The notes beneath the pieces are model-generated. The model did no database searches, had not been told where the DNA came from, and worked only from the letters and a program-made list of their open reading frames with translations. A stretch of DNA of 12,427 nt, taken from contig DNXU01000212.1 in the NCBI GenBank assembly GCA_003505715.1, positions 1-12,427 of the forward strand, read 5' to 3'. Position 1 is the first letter of the stretch. The number at the start of each line of letters is the position of its first letter. Made by a program: the position numbers and the translations under genes. Below are positions 6,701 to 11,969 of the stretch, one piece after another. The stretch comes from Cyanobacteria bacterium UBA8803. GTDB lineage: Bacteria; Cyanobacteriota; Cyanobacteriia; Cyanobacteriales; Coleofasciculaceae.

Positions 6701-8593
6701 CTGTTCCAGAATAGCATCTGTTGAATCTAAGTTGACAGGATTGGGCATGTTGGGAAAGCTGCACTCCAGCGTGGGTGTAACTAGGTGCCACAACAGGGAA
6801 GCACTGCCGGAGAAGCTAGCGCAATTGAGCCTCTCTAGGAGTGCTTCTGTTAAACATTCACCCAATTTGCCGATCCAATCGGTATAACCTTGTTGCAAAA
6901 CTGGTAAAACATCACGGGTGCCGATGTTTTGGTGTTTCAAGGCGGGGATTAATCCAGCTTGCAACAGCGAACTCTTGCCAACTCCGGATTGTCCATGAAT
7001 GACGGTTAGTTTATAGTCATCGCGAGCCAGACGCTGTACCAGGCGATTGACATCTTGTTGCCTGCCAGAAGCAGCAATTTCTTGGGCAATATTTCCTTGG
7101 TGTTCGGTGTGGGGTAGGACAGGATTGGTTACTTGTTGCTTTGGCTGCAATCTACCCGCACCGATGAAGGCACGATAACCGTACTGATGTTCGATAGAGC
7201 GGCGTTTTCGTTTAGTTTGGAAGGCTTTCAGATAGTCCCCTTGCTTGAAGTAGAGCGATCGCAATTCCTCCAAAATTCTAATATAAAGCTGGGGATCGTA
7301 CTTGGATTTAGTTGACGCTTTCGCATTTTCCAAAGTTTTGATGGCGTCTTTGACACAACCTAGTGACGAGTACGCTTTGGCTAAGGAAAATAAATAGCAA
7401 CCCCGATGAAAGGAACGTTCCCAGTCTAAATAAGCGCTCTGCTCTGCTGAGATAGGTCTTGAGACTTCTGCTTCGGCATTTTTCAGCAGAGTGATGGCAA
7501 GTTGGGCGCAATGCTGTGCCTTCTCCCAATTTGATTTAGCTAGTGCTACCTCAGCCAACAATCCATAGGCGCGTGCGAGTTTGAAAAAATCAAGATTGGT
7601 TTGATGCAGGACTAAGGCTTTGTTGGCAACAGTTTCTAATTCACCCCAATGCTCGATCCGTTGCAGTGCATCGCCTAAGGCGTTAATAAATTTGGCAGCA
7701 AGATCCGATCTTTTGGCTTGCTCAAAGACCTCAACAGCCTGCTGAAAGTAATCCTTAGCACGGTGGCAAGCTGTCTCGTACTTGTTCCGATGGCCTAAAG
7801 CATAGGTGTGCCACCACAGACCCAAAAAAAATAGCAAACACCCCCGTCGCTCTAAGTTATCGCTTTGCTCCCAAAAGGCCAAACTACGTTCGTAATGGTG
7901 TCGCGACTGCTTGAGCGAATCACCTGCATTTCGACCGAGGACAAATTCTAAACTAGCTTCTAGAGCTGGGTCTAAATTCATGCCTCGATTTTGCAGTTCC
8001 CTACGTGCGGACTCAAGTTCAACTCGGCGTGGGGAACCAATCCCTAGATTTAGGGCAGCATTGTCTAGAAATAGGTTGGCTCCAGCATCGAGAATTTTAG
8101 CAAAGACCTTATCGGTGGTTTGCTCTATGAAATCGATTAACTCTGCTGTGGCGATCTTAAACTCCACGCTAGTTGCCCAACTTTCAAAATCCGGCACTAA
8201 CCGAATCAACTTCTGCAAAACCTCATCGTTGATCCACAGCACCAACGGAAAGGCAAAATTGCGAAACTCCTCGCGCACTCGGTTGGTAGCTCTGAGCAGT
8301 TGCTCCAAGGCACTAACCGACTCTAAGCCAAATACCATAACGGCAGATGGCTCCTCCTGACCAAGTTTGGTTTCAATTGTGGAGTAGAGAGTCTTAACTG
8401 ACTGCTCCAACAGCAGTTCTCGAACGGTTAACGGACATTGCTCCTGCAACTGTTGCACGATTTGCTCTCGCAGGGTCGTATAGTTGCAGCGAGCCAAAAT
8501 TAAGGAGAAATTGCCCTGACCGCCTTTAATAGCCCGGATCAGAGTATTGAGGGAGTTCTGATTGTAGCTGGCGACATCTTCAGGTAGAGCCAT
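3758..8593 (-). CDS. STAND-type ATPase with TPR-like helices and 14 WD40 repeats
   Basis: This encodes 1611 residues from the ATG at 8593. Order: a degenerate NTPase-like module (about 1-200; VMVFGLES and FPLVLWINDEVLQKLIRLVPDFESW, but no Walker A); TPR-like helices (about 228-470); an active P-loop module of nSTAND1 type with Walker A GQSGVGKSS (534-542), Walker B LTVLIFDQFEEFFF (Asp647, Glu650-651) and VILSMREDY (680-688); a winged-helix-like part ending in YQLVHDYL; a coiled coil (883-912); one membrane helix WFLAIAVAAGVTLAILASW (913-931); fourteen 41-residue WD40 repeats (1007-1580); and a 31-residue tail. Such proteins are thought to switch by ATP-driven oligomerisation after the repeats sense a ligand, and many act in defence or cell death, but no function is shown here. 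The frame is open to 8869. That 92-codon extension covers a palindrome and tandem repeats and is probably untranslated. Confidence 0.9.
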   Translation of the reverse strand: MALPEDVASYNQNSLNTLIRAIKGGQGNFSLILARCNYTTLREQIVQQLQEQCPLTVRELLLEQSVKTLYSTIETKLGQEEPSAVMVFGLESVSALEQLLRATNRVREEFRNFAFPLVLWINDEVLQKLIRLVPDFESWATSVEFKIATAELIDFIEQTTDKVFAKILDAGANLFLDNAALNLGIGSPRRVELESARRELQNRGMNLDPALEASLEFVLGRNAGDSLKQSRHHYERSLAFWEQSDNLERRGCLLFFLGLWWHTYALGHRNKYETACHRAKDYFQQAVEVFEQAKRSDLAAKFINALGDALQRIEHWGELETVANKALVLHQTNLDFFKLARAYGLLAEVALAKSNWEKAQHCAQLAITLLKNAEAEVSRPISAEQSAYLDWERSFHRGCYLFSLAKAYSSLGCVKDAIKTLENAKASTKSKYDPQLYIRILEELRSLYFKQGDYLKAFQTKRKRRSIEHQYGYRAFIGAGRLQPKQQVTNPVLPHTEHQGNIAQEIAASGRQQDVNRLVQRLARDDYKLTVIHGQSGVGKSSLLQAGLIPALKHQNIGTRDVLPVLQQGYTDWIGKLGECLTEALLERLNCASFSGSASLLWHLVTPTLECSFPNMPNPVNLDSTDAILEQLGKNAENNLLTVLIFDQFEEFFFIYKDPEKRKIFYKFLRECLNTPYVKVILSMREDYISYLLEWNRFIPLEVINNNTLDKDILFYFGNFSPADAKLVIENFTKQAHFYLDPALIEELVNDLAGEIGEVRPIELQVVGTQLQEENITTLAQYRQSGPKAKLVKRFLEEVIKDCGPENEHAARLLLYFLTDENGTRPVKNKLELVKSLSELDEADKLDLVLEILVKSGLVFQLQKDSTERYQLVHDYLVAFIRQQQNLLVKFEKQRKELLKRQAEIEQLRKERWFLAIAVAAGVTLAILASWVEVQRRRVVTSEIAAHAVSSEALFALNKPLDALRESLIAARQLKRENWIKTDATTLARVVTALQQTVDGTREINRLEDHRDAVFKVSFSPDGKTLASASADRTIKLWSTDGKLQKTLDGHEDSVFSISFSPDGQTLASASLDGTVKLWTTDGKLLRTLNGSGQGIPSVSFSPDGQTIASADRAGIIQLWQPDGSLRMAWKGHNNSVLDVSFSPNSQLLASASLDGTVKLWSLQGKLLTTLKGHNAAVQSVSFSPDGQTLASASLDGTLKLWNVRGRLLKTLKSHEDGVFSVSFSSDGQTIASASQDGTVKLWNRDGNLQTTLKGHQFWVNSTSFSPDGKTLASAGSDRIIRLWNLKPIGPKTLRGHAQRVSNVTFSPDGQTIVSGSADNTVKLWQRDGTLIRTLSEHQAEVWSVSYSGDSKMLASASGDNTVKLWNTDGKLLHTLTGHQDTVLSVSFSPDRQTIASASQDKTIKLWSRDGKLLKTLEGHNDSVNWVSFSPDGKMLASASADKTVKLWSADGTLLKTLKGHSNEVFSVSFSPDGKTLASASADSTIKLWSTEGKELKTIPGHKDWVYSVSFSPKGDTLISASRDGTVRLWNANGAWLMTLRGHEGAVNWASFSPDAQLVASAGDDKTLMLWQLDHLQLNALIEKGCDRARDYLQTNPNIEPSDRALCERIR
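3854..5575 (-). repeat. Fourteen 123-bp WD40 repeat units
   Basis: Within the STAND gene, 1722 bases consist of fourteen units of exactly 123 bp, each coding a 41-residue WD40 blade with consensus LkGH..sV.SVSFSPDGqTlASASxDgTvKLW...GkLlkT. No unit has an insertion or deletion. Fourteen blades fit two seven-bladed propellers. Units 2, 4 and 5 share the run ASASLDGT and look the most recently related. Unit 3 is the most divergent. Confidence 0.93.
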
Positions 8594-8728
8594 TGCTTCA
8601 AGGTTTTTGCCTCTGCTAAGACAGGTTGATATGCAACCAAGAGGTTTATGGAAACTATACTCGCCTGACAGTAGCTTAGCTTGTATGTAAGAGCAGATTA
8701 TTATTCCTCGCCTAAATGATGGGCAAGA

Positions 8729-8741
8729 CCCCTCACCCCTC
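8729..8741. repeat. CCCCTCAC/CCCTCAT short repeat
   Basis: CCCCTCACCCCTCAT-type sequence lies in the region upstream of the STAND gene start. It is the same short-repeat family as at 1-22 and 1098-1130. Its presence supports the view that 8594-8869 is a leader and not coding sequence. Confidence 0.5.
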
Positions 8742-8833
8742 ATTTGCCGATTAATACTATAATAGCGCTCACCATTTAGATGCGGCCAATCCAGATCAAC
8801 CAAAAAAGATACCCAGATTGTCTTGAATAAAGC

Positions 8834-8863
8834 TCCCCCTCTCCCGACTTTGGGAGAGGGGGA
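8834..8863. repeat. 12-bp perfect palindrome (TCCCCCTCTCCC hairpin)
   Basis: TCCCCCTCTCCC (8834-8845) and GGGAGAGGGGGA (8852-8863) form a perfect 12-bp stem with the loop GACTTT. It lies between the small membrane gene (8893-9159) and the STAND gene, both on the minus strand. It is a typical intergenic palindrome of cyanobacteria and could act as an RNA hairpin at the 3' end of the upstream gene. The minus-strand transcript has no U run after it. Confidence 0.8.
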
Positions 8864-8892
8864 AGGCAATGCTCGGCTTTGGCTGGTAGCTG

Positions 8893-9159
8893 CTAAAGAA
8901 CCTCCGGTTTTTCCGGGCAGGCACCTCGAGCGCTACAATCAGTGTCGCGATCGCTTCTCGCTGCTATGATGGCAGACGGCAATTGGGACGTGGCAGTTGA
9001 AGTTGGTAAAATCTTTATTATTCGTTTGGCAGCATCAACTTCTACAATTTCCCTACTATTATGGCTGGCTATACCTTCCAGGATAGTGGAAACCAACGCA
9101 GGCAGAACCATTATCAAAACTAAAATTAACCAGGGCAAGGTCATCATCAATCTGTTCAT
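8893..9159 (-). CDS. Small single-pass membrane protein, unknown function
   Basis: This encodes 88 residues from the ATG at 9159, chosen because GGAG lies seven bases upstream. The frame remains open to 9354, but that extension has no ribosome site. Residues 7-28 (TLPWLILVLIMVLPALVSTILE) form one strong membrane helix, followed by a polar part with VEVDAAKRIIKILP and a C-terminus with two cysteines (TDCSARGACPEKPEVL). I do not recognise a family. It lies 299 bases upstream of the STAND gene start, on the same strand, so it might be cotranscribed, although a 12-bp palindrome lies between. A 117-codon frame overlaps on the plus strand but has no ribosome site. Confidence 0.5.
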   Translation of the reverse strand: MNRLMMTLPWLILVLIMVLPALVSTILEGIASHNSREIVEVDAAKRIIKILPTSTATSQLPSAIIAARSDRDTDCSARGACPEKPEVL

Positions 9160-9306
9160 GTCTATTCTCCAATCAGAATGTAAAAGGGAGATGCAGCTGG
9201 AGAGCAGAAAGCTGAGTACCGAGCAGTGCGGCAATTTCCAAACATTAGTCTTGAAAATAGGGAGAAGGCAGGGATGGTTATTCCTTTTGTGGTAGGCGAA
9301 CAGTCT

Positions 9307-9364
9307 AGGGTGTCTGTCTGTCAGAGGAATTATGTAAATAATTGTTACAAACATTTGACACCCT
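9307..9364. promoter_or_regulatory. Inverted repeat AGGGTGTC/GACACCCT in a non-coding stretch
   Basis: AGGGTGTC (9307-9314) and GACACCCT (9357-9364) are perfect inverted repeats 42 bases apart. An inner GTAA/TTAC pair (9334-9337, 9345-9348) lies between them. It is about 150 bases upstream of the small membrane gene start on the minus strand, so it might be in its control region. The rest of 9160-9535 shows no convincing gene. The only other structure I see there is a small GGGAA/TTCCC hairpin at 9373-9386. Confidence 0.3.
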
Positions 9365-9535
9365 GCATAAATGGGAAAGGCTTCCCCCGATTAATGTTTA
9401 GCAGCACCGAATTGTAGGTTTTAGAGTTTGCCGACATGAGAGATAACCTCAGGAACACCAAATTGAGGGATAGATGCTAACTTAGGAAAAGATGTTTCAT
9501 TCAGCTTGAAGCGCCTACACTGTCGCTCAGCATTC

Positions 9536-9717
9536 AGTGAGTACACAGTTGTGTACTTCACTTACTTACATGTGTCTGATACACCCCTCTAGGAGTTCCC
9601 GGTGAACGAACACGTTAGGGACGGGAAATACTACCAACGCCTGTAATACTTCTAGATAAAAAATCCAGAAGTATGACAGAGTAACCCCTTTGAGTTACTG
9701 GTGTATTACTTAATACC
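9536..9717 (+). ncRNA. Candidate structured leader or small RNA (hairpin array)
   Basis: Five hairpins follow each other. (A) 9536-9562: AGTGAGTACAC pairs with GTGTACTTCACT around AGTT, with one bulged T. (B) 9596-9627: TTCCCG/CGGGAA enclosing AACG-AACA-CGTT. (C) 9646-9674: ATACTTCT/AGAAGTAT extended by GAT/ATC past one mismatch, with loop AAAAA. (D) 9680-9699: AGTAAC/GTTACT. (E) 9703-9716: GTATT/AATAC. No reading frame fits this stretch. A terminator-like stem with eight Ts follows at 9733-9754 and the acyltransferase ATG at 9777. This suggests a regulatory leader or a separate small RNA. It matches no RNA family I can name. The strand is inferred from the terminator. Confidence 0.45.
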
Positions 9718-9732
9718 TTTTACTAAAGCTGT

Positions 9733-9754
9733 TTCGGAAATCCGAATTTTTTTT
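9733..9754 (+). terminator. Intrinsic-terminator-like stem with T8
   Basis: TTCGG (9733-9737) pairs with CCGAA (9742-9746) around AAAT and is followed directly by eight Ts (9747-9754). The stem is short but the U tract is strong. It ends 22 bases before the ATG of the acyltransferase gene. It may end a small RNA or act as an attenuator of that gene. Confidence 0.55.
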
Positions 9755-9776
9755 CGCGAAAGCCGAACGGAAACTG

Positions 9777-10421
9777 ATGCAATTTCCCCAAGCCACTTCT
9801 ATAGCTCCTTGGCTTTACTGGCCTCTTTTTCCCATTCACCGTATTTTTTTAAAGCTTTACTTTGGCCAAATTGTCATCCAGGGACAGGAAAATCTGCCCG
9901 AATCAGGGCCTTGTGTTTTCGCGCCCAAGCACTTCAGCCGTTGGGACCCAGTAGTACTGGCCTTACTAAGCACGGAACCCCTGTACTTTTTGACTAATGC
10001 CAATCAATTTGAAGGCTTCCAAGGCTGGCTGATTCAAAGACTGGGAGCGTTTCCGGTGGAGCTGAATCATCCTACAGTTTCCAGCTTGCGCTGTGCCATT
10101 CAACTATTGCAAGCGGGCAAGAAACTGGTTTTATTTCCCGAAGGCGGAATCGTGCGGGATCAACCCCTGCGACCTCTCAAAACTGGTTTAGCCCGTTTAG
10201 TTCTGCAAGCTGAAGCAATGGCACCGGAAGCTGTAACTATCCCCATTATTCCCATTGCTCTGCGCTATGAGCCAGGTGCTGAACCAAGAGCAAAAGTATT
10301 TATCCACATCAGTCCACCGCTTTATACCCAGGACTATCGTCAAAACCACGATAAGCGAACCGCTACGGCACTTACTCAAGCTTTACAAGAGTCTTTACTC
10401 AAGGGCTTGGAGAATATCTAA
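9777..10421 (+). CDS. PlsC-like 1-acylglycerol-3-phosphate O-acyltransferase
   Basis: This 214-residue protein belongs to the glycerolipid acyltransferase (PlsC/LPLAT) superfamily. It probably transfers an acyl group to lysophosphatidic acid or a related acceptor in membrane lipid synthesis. The catalytic HX4D motif is HFSRWD (His52, Asp57), the acceptor-binding motif is FPEGG (120-124) and the later proline-rich strand is IPIIPIAL (155-162). The residue before the catalytic His is Lys (APKH), where Asn is usual. The final glycine of FPEGG replaces the more common Thr of FPEGT. These differences suggest one of the accessory cyanobacterial paralogues, not the main PlsC. The start ATG has GGA about five bases upstream, and no other start lies between it and an in-frame stop at 9711. 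A terminator-like structure lies just upstream. Confidence 0.88.
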   Translation: MQFPQATSIAPWLYWPLFPIHRIFLKLYFGQIVIQGQENLPESGPCVFAPKHFSRWDPVVLALLSTEPLYFLTNANQFEGFQGWLIQRLGAFPVELNHPTVSSLRCAIQLLQAGKKLVLFPEGGIVRDQPLRPLKTGLARLVLQAEAMAPEAVTIPIIPIALRYEPGAEPRAKVFIHISPPLYTQDYRQNHDKRTATALTQALQESLLKGLENI

Positions 10422-10507
10422 TATAGAAATTACGCACAGCAGCTATTAGTAGGGTATGTTATGCTCTAAATTCGCACCATTACTACATACACCCAAGCTC
10501 TCCATCC

Positions 10508-10521
10508 CCCCAAATTTGGGG
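10508..10521. repeat. Palindrome CCCCAAATTTGGGG
   Basis: This perfect 14-bp palindrome lies 86 bases after the acyltransferase stop codon. In RNA it would form a 4-bp GC stem, possibly with added A-U pairs. The 208-base spacer from 10422 to 10629 holds nothing else I can support. The palindrome is of the kind scattered between genes in cyanobacteria and might help end the acyltransferase transcript. Confidence 0.5.
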
Positions 10522-10629
10522 AGAACTTAGATCCCGTCAATTTTCAATTATTCTCTGGCGGGTTATGCTGCAAGGGGTGGGTCAGATAAGATCGAATCAT
10601 CCCCCACAGGAATCCTTTATTCTCCTCTA

Positions 10630-10977
10630 ATGACAACTGACATTCGCCAAAAAATTGCGCTCCAACTCAATGCGTATAGAGACCTTCAGGCTCTCAGAGC
10701 TGCTCTATGGGATTGGGTTAACCAATCCGATGTCAGTCTGATGAGCCTTGAAAAAATCCTTGCTGCCCATCAGTCAGCAGAAATCCACTACACTGAAGCT
10801 GACTGGCAACATCTCCAGGAAACTGGATTTACCTTTGAGACTGATGAAGCCACCATCAAAGGTGATCTCCAACGGCTCCAACGCTATCGTGAAACTAAGC
10901 ACGGCATTCCCCATGAGCAAGTTGCGGCATGGTTATCTAGCATTGGTACAGATGACGAGTTGCCATGCCCCAACTGA
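10630..10977 (+). CDS. Probable antitoxin-like partner of a ParE/RelE toxin
   Basis: This encodes a 115-residue, mostly helical, acidic protein without membrane segments or signal peptide. Its C-terminus, HGIPHEQVAAWLSSIGTDDELPCPN, resembles the ends of cyanobacterial antitoxins encoded next to ParE-type toxins (a GT-D/N-E-LP-P ending), though this is from memory. Its last 13 bases overlap the start of the toxin-like frame at 10965, the arrangement usual for type II toxin-antitoxin pairs. No DNA-binding domain is evident: the N-terminal half (DIRQKIALQLNAYRDLQALRAALWDWV) reads as a helical bundle. The ATG at 10630 has no clear ribosome site, but no other start fits better. Alternatively it is a hypothetical protein that lies beside the toxin remnant by chance. 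Confidence 0.7.
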   Translation: MTTDIRQKIALQLNAYRDLQALRAALWDWVNQSDVSLMSLEKILAAHQSAEIHYTEADWQHLQETGFTFETDEATIKGDLQRLQRYRETKHGIPHEQVAAWLSSIGTDDELPCPN

Positions 10978-11129
10978 TTTGGTCGCCAGAAGCTTTACTA
11001 GATCTTGCAGCCCACTTTGAATTTCTCAAGCTCAAAAATCCTGAAGCCGCAGGTCGAGCTGCTCAAGCCATCCGAGACGCAGGGTTTCGTCTCATCCAAA
11101 ATCATGGTCGTCAGAACCGTCCTTCCTAA
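10965..11129 (+). pseudogene. Truncated ParE/RelE-type toxin
   Basis: This is a 54-codon frame starting MPQLIWSPEALLDLAAHFEFL. The pattern hxWSPxAhxDLxxhxxFL..KN..AA.RA...I is the N-terminal half of ParE/RelE-superfamily toxins, which inhibit gyrase or cut mRNA at the ribosome. Family members have about 90-105 residues; here a stop comes at 11127-11129 straight after LIQNHGRQNRPS. The usual C-terminal strands (RP...hR....Y.hhY.h, h..hhHxR) are not found in any frame over the next 110 bases, so the end has been lost and not merely shifted. The product should lack toxin activity. Its start overlaps the upstream partner by 13 bases. Confidence 0.75.
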
Positions 11130-11167
11130 CTTTCACACCATCGGTGAAAGGAAATTGTGTTTCTTTC
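11130..11167 (+). other. Two mutually exclusive hairpins after the toxin remnant
   Basis: CTTTCAC (11130-11136) pairs perfectly with GTGAAAG (11144-11150). The same GAAAG (11146-11150) can instead pair, with AAA/TTT added past one bulge, with CTTTC (11163-11167). The first stem begins directly after the stop codon. No T run makes it a standard terminator. Confidence 0.35.
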
Positions 11168-11231
11168 ATAGGTAACGAACTGCTCAAGAGAGAGTCTTAG
11201 CCGAACTTCAATATACGGTAATCTCTCTGGC

Positions 11232-11286
11232 TTTATAGTACAAATGAACTATAAATGAGTTATCCTGGATTTGAGGAGTTGTACTA
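11232..11286. promoter_or_regulatory. Overlapping inverted repeats, possible operator
   Basis: TTTATAGT (11232-11239) and ACTATAAA (11248-11255) form a perfect 8-bp inverted repeat. A second one, TAGTACAA (11236-11243) and TTGTACTA (11279-11286), overlaps it. Within them AGTACAAATGAACT (11238-11251) differs by about one base from the LexA-type box RGTACNNNDGTWCB described for cyanobacteria. The site is about 230 bases upstream of the gene at 11514. The surrounding stretch, 11130-11513, has no convincing gene. Confidence 0.35.
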
Positions 11287-11339
11287 AAGGGGTGACAAGA
11301 AGTTTAACAAGGAGATTGGCTGTAGGGAAAATTGACCAA

Positions 11340-11366
11340 CACCCCACACTTCACACCCTACACCCC
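11340..11366. repeat. CACCCC/ACACCCT short tandem repeats
   Basis: Imperfect direct repeats of the type CACCCCACACTTCACACCCTACACCCC lie in the non-coding stretch upstream of the membrane protein gene. They resemble other short C-rich repeats in the window. A 70-codon frame that crosses them is not credible as a gene. Confidence 0.5.
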
Positions 11367-11513
11367 AACTGCCCGGATTTGATAACGCTGCGATGCGATC
11401 GCTCTGGTAAATGGCACGGCAAGTTTACCAGAACTCGATTCCTGGCGAATTTAGGCATTTATTTAGTCATTATTCTGATGTAATTTAAATACTTTTTGAT
11501 AGGAGGCAAGAAG

Positions 11514-11969
11514 ATGGCACCACCAGAACAGATGACACCAACCAAAACCGAACCCAAGCCATTCACAGAAAAGCTCAAGCAACTAAAAGCACCCTGGTTC
11601 AAGTCAGAATCGCTCTTGATTGGTGGTGTTTTGTTTGCCATTGCTGGCCTAATTCTTACTCAGTATGAGACAGCACCGCCGACAGAACGCGCACCTAATC
11701 CTAGCGTATTTTGCCAGGAGATTGTGCAGACGAAAGCAACAGTATCTCGTGAAAAGTTAGCACAACTCCTAACAATACCTGAGCGAGATCGACGCGGCAA
11801 AGTTCAGGAAATCCTGAAAGAGCCTTACTGCCGAATGTCCAGTTTGAATATCCGTGCTGGAGCTACAACCGAACGCGAAGCCTATCCCTTAGCCTTTGAC
11901 CCACAGACGTGGCTAGTTATCCTCTATGAAGGAGACACTTATGTGGGATATGGATTCAAGCGTGCGTGA
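11514..11969 (+). CDS. Single-pass membrane protein of unknown function
   Basis: This encodes 151 residues from the ATG at 11514, supported by a perfect AGGAGG at 11501-11506, seven bases upstream; a TTG start at 11496 is less likely. Residues 1-32 are polar and basic (KTEPKPFTEKLKQLKAPWFK). Residues 34-50 (LLIGGVLFAIAGLILTQ) form one membrane helix. The rest is soluble, with two cysteines (67, 106), and is probably outside the cytoplasm by the positive-inside rule. I do not recognise a domain; the C-terminal part (AYPLAFDPQTWLVILYEGDTYVGYGF) looks like beta strands. The downstream lipoprotein gene begins 29 bases before this one ends, so the two are likely translated together and may act together at the cell envelope. 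Confidence 0.75.
   Translation: MAPPEQMTPTKTEPKPFTEKLKQLKAPWFKSESLLIGGVLFAIAGLILTQYETAPPTERAPNPSVFCQEIVQTKATVSREKLAQLLTIPERDRRGKVQEILKEPYCRMSSLNIRAGATTEREAYPLAFDPQTWLVILYEGDTYVGYGFKRA

Noticed and set aside
7911..8360. Plus-strand 149-codon frame antisense to the STAND gene
   Set aside because: It is Ser/Arg-rich shadow coding of the conserved minus-strand gene.
8942..9295. Plus-strand 117-codon frame
   Set aside because: It has no ribosome site, overlaps the better-supported minus-strand gene almost fully, and reads without a recognisable domain.
9355..9371. TTGACA at 9355-9360 as a promoter -35 box
   Set aside because: No -10-like hexamer lies about 17 bases downstream; CATAAA is only five bases away.
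9613..9641. Partial likeness to the glutamine (glnA / downstream-peptide) riboswitch: CGTT...GGACGGGAA...AACGCC
   Set aside because: Only 19 bases lie between CGTT and AACG, too few for the two further stems of that family, and the exact GGACGGAAGUAGG core is not present.
11271..11483. Plus-strand 70-codon frame
   Set aside because: It crosses C-rich tandem repeats, has no ribosome site, and its peptide is low-complexity.
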